Shown piece after piece: positions 1 through 8,342 of a stretch of DNA of 64,000 bases. A model generated the notes under the pieces. The model saw nothing but the letters and a program-made list of their open reading frames with translations. It ran no database searches and had not been told where the DNA came from. A program made the translations under genes and the position numbers. Location of the stretch: contig NZ_JAZAQL010000001.1 in assembly GCF_037081675.1 (NCBI RefSeq), forward strand, positions 62,001 to 126,000, read 5' to 3'. The DNA is from Halorubellus litoreus. GTDB taxonomy: Archaea; Halobacteriota; Halobacteria; Halobacteriales; Natrialbaceae. Every line of letters begins with the position of its first letter. The first letter of the stretch is position 1.

Positions 1-1
1 A

Positions 2-757
2 CGCGTCAAAGGAACGGCCGTGATGACCGCCGGGTTCGCGGTGCTCGTCGCGCTCTACGTCTGGATGTTCCCGTCCATCAGCGAGGGTATCGACCTGGAC
101 GCGTACGTCGCGTCGCTCCCGCCCGCACTCCAGCAGGCGTTCGGCCTGCAGTCCCTGAACACCATCGAGGGGTTCCTCGCCGCGGAACTGTACGCGTTCG
201 GGTGGGTGCTCCTGCTCGGCATCTACTTCGCGTACGCCGCCGCCAGCCTCGTCGCGGACGACGTCGACCGCGGCCGCATGGACATGCTCCTCTCCCTTCC
301 AGTGACTCGGTCGAAGGTCCTCCTGGAGAAGTTCGCGAGCATCCTCGTCCCGCTCGTCGTCGTGAACGTCGTCACGCCGGTCGTCGTCTACCTCGCCGTC
401 CTCGGCATCGACGAGTCCATCGCGATCGCCGACCTGGCGATGGTGCACGCGCTCGCCGTGCCCTACCTGCTGGTCGCCGCCGGCGTCGGCCTCCTCGCCT
501 CCGTCGTCTTCGACCGTGCGAGCGTCGCCCAGCGCGTCGCAGCCGGCGGGTTCTTCGGGTTCTTCCTGCTCGACTCCGTCACCGCCGGCACCGACGTCGC
601 GTGGCTCGGCACGCTCTCGCCGTCGCGGTACTACGACCCGACCGCGGTGCTCGTCTCGAGCGAGTGGGACCTCCAGGGCGCCGGCGTCCTGCTCGCCGCC
701 GCGGTCGTCCTCGTGCTCGCGAGTCGCGCGTACTTCCAGCGGAAGGACGTTGCATGA
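2..757 (+). CDS. ABC-2 type transporter permease, 5' truncated by window edge
   Basis: The reading frame is open from base 2, so the gene begins outside the window. The 252 visible codons encode an integral membrane protein with about six hydrophobic segments and an N-terminal stretch (RVKGTAV then a transmembrane helix) typical of the first helix of ABC-2 permeases. A cytoplasmic loop near residue 85 reads DDVDRGRMDMLLSLPVTR, which resembles the conserved stretch after the second helix of this family. It probably pairs with an ATPase encoded upstream to export an unknown substrate. The TetR gene 90 bases downstream on the same strand may control it. An internal GTG at 20 could be mistaken for the start. 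Confidence 0.8.
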   Translation, partial: RVKGTAVMTAGFAVLVALYVWMFPSISEGIDLDAYVASLPPALQQAFGLQSLNTIEGFLAAELYAFGWVLLLGIYFAYAAASLVADDVDRGRMDMLLSLPVTRSKVLLEKFASILVPLVVVNVVTPVVVYLAVLGIDESIAIADLAMVHALAVPYLLVAAGVGLLASVVFDRASVAQRVAAGGFFGFFLLDSVTAGTDVAWLGTLSPSRYYDPTAVLVSSEWDLQGAGVLLAAAVVLVLASRAYFQRKDVA

Positions 758-848
758 CCCGCACCGGACGCCACTCGCGGTCGTCCCGTCGACGTCACGT
801 CGCGAACCGGAAGCGTCGAGTCCGTCGGGTCGAACGTCGAGGTGAGAG

Positions 849-1457
849 ATGAGCAGCGGCTTCAGTGACGCGGACCGGGAACGCATCCGCGAGGAGCTCG
901 TCGCGGCGGGCCGCGAGCTCTTCGAGCGCTACGGGCTCTCGAAGACGACCATCGCCGACCTCACCGACCCGGTCGGTATCGCGAACGGGACGTTCTACCA
1001 GTTCTTCGACTCGAAGGAAGCCCTGTTCCTCGAGGTGCTCGACCGCGAGGGCGAACGTCTCCTCCCCGAGCTCGTCGCGCCGTTCGAGCGCGAGGACGAC
1101 GACCCGGAGGCGGTCATCGTCGCGTTCCTCACGCGCCTCATGGACGAGATCGAGACGAACCCGCTCATCGAGCAGTTGCTCGTCGACGACGACGACCTCC
1201 AGCGGCTCAGGAACGTCCACACGGACGCGGAACTGGAGGCCGAACGCCAGGAATCGCTCGCGTACTTCCTGCCCTACGTCGAAGCGTGGTACGAGGCCGG
1301 CGCGGTCGACGGCCCGGACCCGGAGACGGTCGCGAACGCCATCCGCGCGGTCTCGCTGCTGACGCTGCACATCGACGACCTCGGTGGCGGCGACACGTAC
1401 CGCGAGACCCGCGACCTCGTCATCCGCGCCGTCGCGAAGGGATTGACGACGGATTGA
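849..1457 (+). CDS. TetR/AcrR family transcriptional regulator
   Basis: The 202-residue protein has an N-terminal TetR helix-turn-helix at about residues 10-55, with the family pattern AAGRELFERYGLSKTTI followed by GIANGTFYQFFDSKEALF. The C-terminal ligand-binding part is variable and gives no clue to the effector. An AGGTGA ribosome-binding site lies just before the ATG, fitting an internal gene of an operon with the ABC permease that ends 91 bases upstream. TetR proteins usually repress neighbouring transporter genes, so control of this exporter is a reasonable inference. The convergent purB gene ends 17 bases after the stop codon. Confidence 0.85.
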   Translation: MSSGFSDADRERIREELVAAGRELFERYGLSKTTIADLTDPVGIANGTFYQFFDSKEALFLEVLDREGERLLPELVAPFEREDDDPEAVIVAFLTRLMDEIETNPLIEQLLVDDDDLQRLRNVHTDAELEAERQESLAYFLPYVEAWYEAGAVDGPDPETVANAIRAVSLLTLHIDDLGGGDTYRETRDLVIRAVAKGLTTD

Positions 1458-1474
1458 CTGGTCCGTAACGTCCC

Positions 1475-2857
1475 TTACTCGTCCACGTCGTCGACGAGGT
1501 CGCTCGCCACGCCGACGTACCCCGTCGGCGTGAGCGTCTTGAGTTCCTCGCGGACGCCGTCGTCGACGTCGAGGTCGTCGAAGAGGGCGTGGAAGTCCTC
1601 CATCGTCACGCGCTTCCCTCTGGTGAGGGCCTTGACGCGCTCGTAGGCGTCGGTGTCGCCCTCGCGGCGGAGGATGGTCTGGATGGCTTCGCCGAGTATC
1701 TCCGGCGTGGATTCGAGGTCCTCGCGCATCACGTGCTCGTTCGGGACGACCTTCGCGAGCCCGTTCTGGGTCTTACCGTACGCGATGAGGCAGTGCGCGA
1801 ACGCCCCGCCGATGTTGCGTTTCACGGTCGAATCGGAGAGGTCGCGCTGGAGCCTGGACGTGGTGACGTACTCCGCGAGGAAGTTGAGGTCCGAGTTCGC
1901 TTTCGAGAGGTTCCCTTCCGAGTTCTCGAAGTCGATGGGGTTGACCTTGTGCGGCATCGTCGAACTCCCCGTCTCGCCCTCGGTGGCTTCCTGTCCGAGG
2001 TAGCGCTGGCTGACGTACAGCCAGACGTCGAGGTCGAGGTCGAGCAGGACCTGGTTCGCGCCGCGGAGCGCGTCGAACAGCGCCGCGAGGTCGTCGCAGG
2101 GGTTCACCTGTGACGCGAGCGGCGTGAACCCGAGGCCGAGGTCGGTGACGAACTCGCGAGCGAACGCCCGCCAGTCGACGTCCGGGTACGCGGCGTGATG
2201 CGCGGCGTACGTGCCGGATGCACCGGCGAGCTTCCCGCTGAGGTCGGCGGCGGCGCTCGCGACCCTGGCAGTGGTCCGCCCGAGGCGGGCGGCGTACACC
2301 GCCATCTCCTTCCCGAACGTCGTCGGGGTCGCGGGCTGGCCGTGCGTGCGTGCGAGCATCGGGACGTCTCGGTGCTCGCGAGCCATCTCGGTGAGCGTGT
2401 CCCGTATCTCGCGGAGCTCGGGGAGGAGGACGTCCTCGACGGCACCCTTCGCGAGCAGGCGGTGCGCGAGGTTGTTCACGTCCTCGCTCGTGAGCCCGAA
2501 GTGGATCCAGTTCGCGGCGTCGAGGCCCTCCGGCTGATTCAGGCGGACGTAGTACTCGACGGCCTTCACGTCGTGGTTCGTCGCCGAGTAGTCGCCGTAG
2601 CCGTCGACCTCTATCTGCTTGACGACCTGGGCGTCCTCGGTCGACCAGTCCTCGTAGCACGACCGGAGTTCGGCCGCCTGCGCGTCCGATATCTCCAGGG
2701 GCGTGGCGTCGAGGTCGCTCAGGGCGAGGAGGTACTCGACCTCGACCTGGACGCGAGCGCGCATCAGCGCGGACTCGCTCGCGTACGGCGCGAGCGGACT
2801 GGTCCGCGAGGCGTACCGGCCGTCCAGTGGCGAGACGGCCAGCAGGGGGTCTGTCAT
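1475..2857 (-). CDS. purB: Adenylosuccinate lyase
   Basis: This 460-residue enzyme of the fumarase/aspartase superfamily removes fumarate in two steps of purine synthesis: from SAICAR to give AICAR and from adenylosuccinate to give AMP. The superfamily signature GSSTMPHKVNPIDFEN is present in the middle of the protein, and the N terminus MTDPLLAVSPLDGRY is typical of bacterial-type PurB. The start at 2857 was preferred over an upstream in-frame ATG at 2908 because homology begins here and the added residues look non-coding. It is divergent from purNH, which acts at the next step of the same pathway, with 167 bases between the two start codons, so the two may share control. Confidence 0.95.
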   Translation of the reverse strand: MTDPLLAVSPLDGRYASRTSPLAPYASESALMRARVQVEVEYLLALSDLDATPLEISDAQAAELRSCYEDWSTEDAQVVKQIEVDGYGDYSATNHDVKAVEYYVRLNQPEGLDAANWIHFGLTSEDVNNLAHRLLAKGAVEDVLLPELREIRDTLTEMAREHRDVPMLARTHGQPATPTTFGKEMAVYAARLGRTTARVASAAADLSGKLAGASGTYAAHHAAYPDVDWRAFAREFVTDLGLGFTPLASQVNPCDDLAALFDALRGANQVLLDLDLDVWLYVSQRYLGQEATEGETGSSTMPHKVNPIDFENSEGNLSKANSDLNFLAEYVTTSRLQRDLSDSTVKRNIGGAFAHCLIAYGKTQNGLAKVVPNEHVMREDLESTPEILGEAIQTILRREGDTDAYERVKALTRGKRVTMEDFHALFDDLDVDDGVREELKTLTPTGYVGVASDLVDDVDE

Positions 2858-3024
2858 GGCCGGAACTGCCACCGGTGTCGGGAAAAGCGTGTCGGAACGC
2901 AACCACACGGGCGTGCATACTCGTGGCGATACTCAGGGCACTCGCGGCACAGTTATGCTCGTTCGTGCATACATTCGCGGTCTGGACCGAAACCACTAAC
3001 CCGCCAGCGAAAGCGGCTGTAGGT

Positions 3025-4677
3025 ATGACACGCATCGCGGGCCTCGCCTCGAACCGCGGCCGGAACCTCGTGCACGTCCAGGACCTCCAGCCCGGCGGCG
3101 CCGACCTCGCCGTCGTCGCATCCAATCACGCCGACGCACCCGTCCTCGAGAAGGCAGCGGACCGGGGCATCCCCACGGTCGCCGTCGAACGCGGCGACGA
3201 CGAATCCCGACGCGAGCACGAGCAGCGACTCGTCGACGCCCTCGCCGAGTACGACGTCGACCTCGTCTGCCTCGACGGCTACATGCGCATCCTCTCCGAT
3301 ACCTTCCTCGACGCGATGCCGACGACGATCAACGTCCACCCGAGCCTCCTCCCGTCGTTCCCCGGCATGGACGCGTGGGGCGACGCGCTCGACGCCGGCG
3401 CGAAGACCACGGGCTGCACGGTGCACGTCGTCACCGACGCCACGGACGACGACGGGAACGTCGTCGACGAGAAGGTCGACGGCGGCCCCATCGTCACGCA
3501 AGAGCCCGTCCCGGTCTACGAGGGCGACGACGAGGATTCGCTCGCCGAGCGCGTCCTCTACGAGGGCGAGTTCAAGGCGTACCCGCGCGCCGTGAAGTGG
3601 TTCGCCGAGGACCGCGTCACCGTCGACGTGGACGCGAACACCGTCAGCGTCGAGGGCGACGACGCGGACGACGAAGGCGGACTCCCGGAGCGCCGCGTCG
3701 TCACCGAGGACCGCCACGCGGACCTCCGGTACGGCGAGAACCCGCATCAGGACGCCGCGCTCTACGCGGACGCGACGAGCGAGGAGGCGAGCGTCGTCCA
3801 CGCCGACCAGTTGAACGAGGGCGCGAAGGCACTCAGCTACAACAACTACAACGACGCCGACGGCGCGCTGAACCTCATCAAGGAGTTCGACGAACCCGCC
3901 GCGGCGGTCATCAAGCACACCAACCCCGCGGGCTGCGCGACCGCGGACACCCTCGCCGAGGCGTACTCGGACGCGCTCGCGACCGACGCGAAGTCCGCGT
4001 TCGGCGGTATCGTCGCCCTCAACCGCGAGTGCGACGCCGACACCGCCGAACGCGTCGCGGACTCGTTCAAGGAGGTCGTCGTCGCCCCCGGCTACACCGA
4101 CGACGCGCTCGACGTCCTCACCGCGAAGAAGAACCTCCGCGTGCTCGACGTCGGCCACCTGACTGCCTACTCTGACGACGGCGAACTCGTCGACGACCGC
4201 GAGCGCTTCACGAGCAAGGAACTCGTCGGCGGCCGCCTCGTCCAGGAGCGCGACCTCGAACCCGTCACGCGCGAGGACCTCGAGGTCGTCACCGAGCGCG
4301 AACCCACCGAGGAAGAGCTGGAGTCGATGCTGTTCGCGTGGAAGGTCCAGAAGCACGTCAAATCGAACGGTATCGTGTTCGCGAAGGGCACCGAAACCGT
4401 CGGGCTCGGCGTCGGCCAGGTCTCCAGAGTCGATGCGGTCGAGATCGCGGCGATGAAAGCCGAGCGCGACGCCGAAGGCAAGACGGCGGAGGGCGCCGTG
4501 ATGGGGTCGGACGCGTTCTTCCCGTTCCCGGACGCCGTCGAGGAAGCCGCCGAAGCCGGTATCGAGGCCGTCATCCAACCCGGCGGGTCGAAGAACGACG
4601 ACAAGGTCATCGAAGCGGCGAACGAGCTCGGAATGACGATGGTGCTGACCGGGCAGCGGTGTTTCCGGCACGATTGA
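3025..4677 (+). CDS. purNH: Fused GAR transformylase (PurN) and AICAR transformylase domain of PurH
   Basis: This 550-residue protein joins two formyl transfer steps of purine synthesis. Residues 1 to about 195 are a PurN-type domain with DLVCLDGYMRILS and the catalytic NVHPSLLPSFPG region. After a short acidic linker, residues from about 230 onward form the AICAR transformylase domain of PurH (LRYGENPHQ, KALSYNNYNDADGAL, KHTNPAGC, and a C-terminal GQRCFRH). The inosine monophosphate cyclohydrolase half that normally precedes this domain in PurH is absent, so ring closure must be done by another enzyme, in archaea usually PurO. The ATG at 3025 fits the PurN N terminus MTRIAGLASNRG. Longer frames upstream are not conserved-looking. 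The gene is divergent from purB. Confidence 0.93.
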   Translation: MTRIAGLASNRGRNLVHVQDLQPGGADLAVVASNHADAPVLEKAADRGIPTVAVERGDDESRREHEQRLVDALAEYDVDLVCLDGYMRILSDTFLDAMPTTINVHPSLLPSFPGMDAWGDALDAGAKTTGCTVHVVTDATDDDGNVVDEKVDGGPIVTQEPVPVYEGDDEDSLAERVLYEGEFKAYPRAVKWFAEDRVTVDVDANTVSVEGDDADDEGGLPERRVVTEDRHADLRYGENPHQDAALYADATSEEASVVHADQLNEGAKALSYNNYNDADGALNLIKEFDEPAAAVIKHTNPAGCATADTLAEAYSDALATDAKSAFGGIVALNRECDADTAERVADSFKEVVVAPGYTDDALDVLTAKKNLRVLDVGHLTAYSDDGELVDDRERFTSKELVGGRLVQERDLEPVTREDLEVVTEREPTEEELESMLFAWKVQKHVKSNGIVFAKGTETVGLGVGQVSRVDAVEIAAMKAERDAEGKTAEGAVMGSDAFFPFPDAVEEAAEAGIEAVIQPGGSKNDDKVIEAANELGMTMVLTGQRCFRHD

Positions 4678-4701
4678 GCGTCAGCGATTGAGTGCCGGAA
4701 A
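4662..4701 (+). terminator. Hairpin over the purNH stop codon
   Basis: A perfect 10-base inverted repeat, TTTCCGGCAC (4662-4671) and GTGCCGGAAA (4692-4701), has a 20-base loop that includes the purNH stop codon at 4675-4677. A related copy GTGCCGGAAG occurs near 4788. It may act in 3'-end formation or RNA stability. No U-tract follows, so termination is only an inference. Confidence 0.4.
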
Positions 4702-4801
4702 TCGGCGAGTCGCAGCGCGCGAGCGAACGCAGTGAGCGAGCGCGACCGTCTCGCACGACTTCCGACATGACTGAACGTCAGTGAGGGAGTGCCGGAAGGC
4801 A

Positions 4802-4869
4802 GCGAGACGAGCGGAGCGAGTCTCGCCCGCCTCCAGACGCGGCCGAGCGGAGCGAGGCCGGGTCTGGAG
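4802..4869. repeat. Paired stem-loops with GAGCGGAGCGAG cores between convergent genes
   Basis: Two adjacent inverted repeats sit between the convergent purNH and lipoprotein genes: GCGAGAC (4802-4808) with GTCTCGC (4820-4826), and CTCCAGAC (4831-4838) with GTCTGGAG (4862-4869). Both enclose a GAGCGGAGCGAG-type core, a motif often seen in haloarchaeal intergenic DNA. They may form bidirectional transcript ends. Confidence 0.5.
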
Positions 4870-4882
4870 ACGGTGCACGTGG

Positions 4883-5761
4883 TCAGTCGGTGGTGGTTTC
4901 GTCGTCGCTCTCGATGCTGATGGTTCGTGTGAGACTGTTGAGGCCCCAGTCGAGGGTGAGTTCGAGTTCGTAGCTGTCGCCGTCGGTTGGGGCGTAGGGT
5001 TCGAAGGGGATGGTTTCGGTGTTGCCGGGGGTGATGGTGTCGCCGCGGGTCCACCACTTGTCGTGGATGGCGTTGTGCGTGCTGGTGGCGACGAGGGTGG
5101 CGGGGCTTCCGCCGTTGTTGTGGACTTCGAGTTCGTATCGGAGTGGGCCGCCGGTGACGGTGTCGGGGACGTGTGGGGTGACGTCGAGTTTCGGGGGGTC
5201 GCGGAGCGTGGCGAGGTGGGCGTCGTCGAGCGGGTATCGGGCGGTGCCGTTCGCGGTGTCGAGGACGACGCTGGCGGTGTCGTGGTCACCGGTGGGGACG
5301 GCGACGGCGAACTCCTCGGGTTGGTTGTCTTCGAGGCGGGCGTACCCTCCGTCGGTCACTGCGTCGTCGTCGACGCGAGCGCGAACGGGTGGGTCGCTGA
5401 ACAGCTCGGTCGCGCGGTCCGTGCTCGCGTCGAGGACGCGAACGTCGAGGACGACCATGAGGTGGTCGGCGTGGCCGTGGGCGTCCCAGACCGGCCAGCC
5501 GTACTCCACGAACGACGACTGGAGGTCGAGCGCGCCGAGTTCCACGGTGACGGACCCGAGGTCGACCTCGTCGTCCTCGCCGACGACGCGCGGCGCGTCG
5601 GGCGTCGACGAGCCGTCGGTCGTGTTCGAACGGCTCGCGGGTTCGTTCGTTCCGCCGGTCGTGGTGTCGGCGTCGTCGCCGGTGTCCGCGTCGAGACAGC
5701 CGGCGAGGCCGAGCGCGAGCGCGTTGCTGGCGGTCGCTCCGAGGAGGGCGCGGCGGCGCAT
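4883..5761 (-). CDS. Tat lipoprotein of unknown function, paralogue 1 of 3
   Basis: The 292-residue protein starts with a twin-arginine signal (MRRRALLGATASNALALGLAGC) whose cysteine at residue 22 fits a haloarchaeal lipobox, so the mature protein is probably lipid-anchored outside the membrane. A Thr/Ser/Asp-rich linker follows. The body carries LGALDLQSSFVEYGWPVW early and ELELTLDWGLNSLTRTI near the end; both blocks recur in the next two genes upstream, so the three are paralogues. No catalytic motif is evident and the function is unknown. Its stop faces purNH and its start lies 72 bases below the stop of the next paralogue, so they may be co-transcribed. Confidence 0.8.
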   Translation of the reverse strand: MRRRALLGATASNALALGLAGCLDADTGDDADTTTGGTNEPASRSNTTDGSSTPDAPRVVGEDDEVDLGSVTVELGALDLQSSFVEYGWPVWDAHGHADHLMVVLDVRVLDASTDRATELFSDPPVRARVDDDAVTDGGYARLEDNQPEEFAVAVPTGDHDTASVVLDTANGTARYPLDDAHLATLRDPPKLDVTPHVPDTVTGGPLRYELEVHNNGGSPATLVATSTHNAIHDKWWTRGDTITPGNTETIPFEPYAPTDGDSYELELTLDWGLNSLTRTISIESDDETTTD

Positions 5762-5833
5762 GCAGGAGGCTGGCCGGGCCGTCGGTAAGTGTCTTCGGCC
5801 CGGCGTCGACGGACGCGGGCCACCGACGCGCGG

Positions 5834-6631
5834 TCAGTCGTCGACGACCGCGACGTCGAAGTCCTGTTCCCCGAGCCCGTAGTCGACGACGACCTGAACG
5901 GTGTCGTAGCTCTCCTCGTCGACGCGCGTGTCGTGGACGTGTTCGGCGCTGACGGTCTCGCCGGGTGGGACGGTCGTGCGGTACGTCCACCAGGCGTCCT
6001 CGATGACGCTGTGGGTCGTCGTCCACGCGACGGTGCCGGGGGTCGCGCCGTCGTTCGTGACGGCGAACTCGACGGGGACGGTTGCGCCGCCGGTTTCCGC
6101 TGGGACGTCGAGCGTGGTCGAGTAGGTGGGTGGGTCCGCGAGGACGTCGCGCTGAGCGTCGGTCAGCGGGTAGCGTGCAGCCCCGTCGTTCCCGAGGACG
6201 ACGGCGGCGTCCTGGACGGCGTCGCGGTCGGGGACGCTCGCGGCGAGTCGGTAGCCGTCCTGGTCGTTCTCGTTCACGAGCGCGCCGCTGCTGGCCTCCT
6301 CATCGTCGACCTCGACGTGGACGACGGTGTCCTGAATGACGTCCGCAGCGTCCGACGAGTCCTCGCCGGTCGGCGTCAGTGGGAGGACCGCGAACCGGCC
6401 GCGAGGATTCTGCTTCGCGTTCCAGTACCAGAACGGGCGGCCTTGCTCGACGAACGTCGACTGCAGGCGGAGGTCGCCGACCTCGAAGTCGACGCCGCCG
6501 AGGGTGACCACGTCTCCCGCTTCGATTTCTCGCGACCCGCCGAGCGGCCCGGCGATGCAGCCGGCGGTGCCGAGGGCGAGGGTCGTGCTGGCGGTCGACG
6601 CGGCGGAGGCGAGGAGGGCACGGCGGCGCAT
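5834..6631 (-). CDS. Tat lipoprotein of unknown function, paralogue 2 of 3
   Basis: The 265-residue protein has a twin-arginine lipoprotein signal, MRRRALLASAASTAST, ending in GTAGC. The mature part includes VGDLRLQSTFVEQGRPFWYW and a C-terminal VQVVVDYGLGEQDFDVAVV, matching the same two blocks in its neighbours. The ATG at 6631 was chosen because the signal peptide starts there; the frame stays open upstream, but that part is a low-complexity shadow of the next gene. A beta-rich extracellular protein is likely, but no function can be given. Confidence 0.8.
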   Translation of the reverse strand: MRRRALLASAASTASTTLALGTAGCIAGPLGGSREIEAGDVVTLGGVDFEVGDLRLQSTFVEQGRPFWYWNAKQNPRGRFAVLPLTPTGEDSSDAADVIQDTVVHVEVDDEEASSGALVNENDQDGYRLAASVPDRDAVQDAAVVLGNDGAARYPLTDAQRDVLADPPTYSTTLDVPAETGGATVPVEFAVTNDGATPGTVAWTTTHSVIEDAWWTYRTTVPPGETVSAEHVHDTRVDEESYDTVQVVVDYGLGEQDFDVAVVDD

Positions 6632-6707
6632 GCGTGGGTCTGTCGGTTGCTCCGACAAGTGTCTTCGGCTGGTACGCACCCGCGTCGTGCGTCGACGGCG
6701 CAGCGTG

Positions 6708-7517
6708 TCACGTCTCGACCGGGACGGTGCCGGTCCAGGCGTCCTGCCCCCAGTCGAGCGTGAGTTCGAGTTCGTCGCGGTCCCCGCAGAGGCACCCGAA
6801 CCGGAAGCCGAACGTGGACTCGCCGCCGACGTCGGCGTCGAACTCGTGGGTCCAGTAGAGGTCGGTGGCGGCGTCGTGCGTGAGCAGCGCCGCGAGTCGA
6901 CCGGGGGTGTCGCCGGCGTTCGTCGCCGTCGCCCAGGCGCGGGCGGTCCCAGCCTCAGGGACCGCGTCGGGCGGGTCGACGGCGACGCGCCACGCCGGCG
7001 GGGAGCGTAGTCGCCGCTGGAGCGCACGGTCGAGCGGGTACCGTCTTTCGCGGTCGTCCGCGTCCGTGAGGACCACGCGCCAGGCACTCCCGGAATCGCC
7101 GCCCGTCGTCGTCGACGGTGCGTCGAATCCGTCGAGCGCGTCGCCCGCGGGCACGGGGAACGCGATACGCGGCTGGCCGTCGCCGGCGCCGGAGGCGAGC
7201 GCGCCCGCGGCACCCGCGAGTCGGTCCGCGCCGCGTTCGACCGCGAGCGGGAGGTCCTCGATGGGTGCGTTGTACGCGCGGAGGTCGCAGTCGAGGACGA
7301 CGTAGGCCGTGCCTGCGTCGCCGTGGACGGCCGCGGGCGCGGTGGTGTCGTCGACGAACGACGACTGCACGGAAAGCTCGCCGAGCGTCACCTCGCCGGC
7401 GTCGAGTTCGACGACGTCGCCCGCACCGACCTCGCGCTCGGGACCCAGGAGGGCGCAGCCGGCAAGGCTGGCGGGGACGGTCGAGCCGACGGTGGCGAGG
7501 AGGGCGCGGCGTCGCAC
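6708..7517 (-). CDS. Tat lipoprotein of unknown function, paralogue 3 of 3
   Basis: The 269-residue protein starts at a GTG (7517) with the twin-arginine signal VRRRALLATVGSTVPASLAGC and then a lipobox cysteine. It carries LGELSVQSSFVDD and ELELTLDWGQDAWTGTVPV, the same blocks as the two genes downstream. It differs from them in having two internal cysteines (CLCGD) near residue 244. No ATG start is compatible with the signal peptide. It is divergent from the SHOCT-domain membrane gene, and its promoter should lie in 7518-7620. Confidence 0.78.
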   Translation of the reverse strand: MRRRALLATVGSTVPASLAGCALLGPEREVGAGDVVELDAGEVTLGELSVQSSFVDDTTAPAAVHGDAGTAYVVLDCDLRAYNAPIEDLPLAVERGADRLAGAAGALASGAGDGQPRIAFPVPAGDALDGFDAPSTTTGGDSGSAWRVVLTDADDRERRYPLDRALQRRLRSPPAWRVAVDPPDAVPEAGTARAWATATNAGDTPGRLAALLTHDAATDLYWTHEFDADVGGESTFGFRFGCLCGDRDELELTLDWGQDAWTGTVPVET

Positions 7518-7620
7518 GCTCGGGGATGACGCGGCCGCAGGTAAGTGCCTTCGGGAGCGTCGCGCGCCTTCGGCCGAATCGTGCGTGGGTTTTTCTACTG
7601 TGTACCGCGAATCTGGCGGT

Positions 7621-8286
7621 ATGAGCGTACTCTCGGACCGACGGCTGCGGTGGTTGTCGGTGGTGCTGGTGCTGTCCGTGCTGGCGGGGGTGAGTGTGAC
7701 GGTCGCGGGCGCGGTCGCGGTGGTGTCGGCGGTCGCGGGTGCGGCGGCCGGTGACGTTCTGTTGGTAGTCGCGCTCCGTGCGGCGCTACCGTTCCTGCTC
7801 GGGCTCGCGACGCTCACGGTGGTGGGCGCCGGTGCGCTCGGGTGGTTGCTGGTTCGGGCGCTCAGGCTCGCGGAGCTCCCGCGGAGCGAGCGACTGGAGC
7901 GCGTCGCTCGCGCCGTCGAACGGCTCGTTCCGTGGCTGGTCGAGGGGAAGGTGTCGCGGCGGGTCGCGCCGACGGTCGATGACCGCCGCGAGGCCGTCGC
8001 GCACCGGTACGCGGCCGGCGAGCTCACGGAGGACGAGCTGGAGCGGGAGCTCGAGCGCGTGCTGGCCGACGAGGAGTCGGCGACGGAGTGGTCGATGGCG
8101 GACGGCGACGACGCATTCGATAGAGCGTTCCGGGCGGACCTCGCTCGAGGGAAGACCAACACGGACGACGTCTACGAGGTTGCAGGCGGCGACCCCGACG
8201 TGCTCGAGGGTGCCGGCGGCGACCACGATGCTGAGGTCGGGGCGCACGACCGCGCCGGCGTGGACGTGGACCACGATCGACGGTAG
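7621..8286 (+). CDS. Membrane protein with C-terminal SHOCT-like domain
   Basis: The 221-residue protein has two N-terminal transmembrane helices (about residues 12-40 and 45-75). A cytoplasmic part follows with a short domain HRYAAGELTEDELERELERVL at about residues 125-150, which fits the SHOCT (short C-terminal) pattern of an AxGEItxeEyexxk helix pair. The C-terminal tail is acidic and low in complexity. SHOCT proteins are often membrane-associated, but no function is assigned. The ATG at 7621 was chosen because the hydrophobic N terminus begins here. The gene at 8343 follows in the same direction after 56 bases. Confidence 0.75.
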   Translation: MSVLSDRRLRWLSVVLVLSVLAGVSVTVAGAVAVVSAVAGAAAGDVLLVVALRAALPFLLGLATLTVVGAGALGWLLVRALRLAELPRSERLERVARAVERLVPWLVEGKVSRRVAPTVDDRREAVAHRYAAGELTEDELERELERVLADEESATEWSMADGDDAFDRAFRADLARGKTNTDDVYEVAGGDPDVLEGAGGDHDAEVGAHDRAGVDVDHDRR

Positions 8287-8342
8287 GCGCTGGCGGCTTC
8301 TCCCTCGCAGGTTTCTTCTCTCGGCGGCCCGTCGACGGTTCC

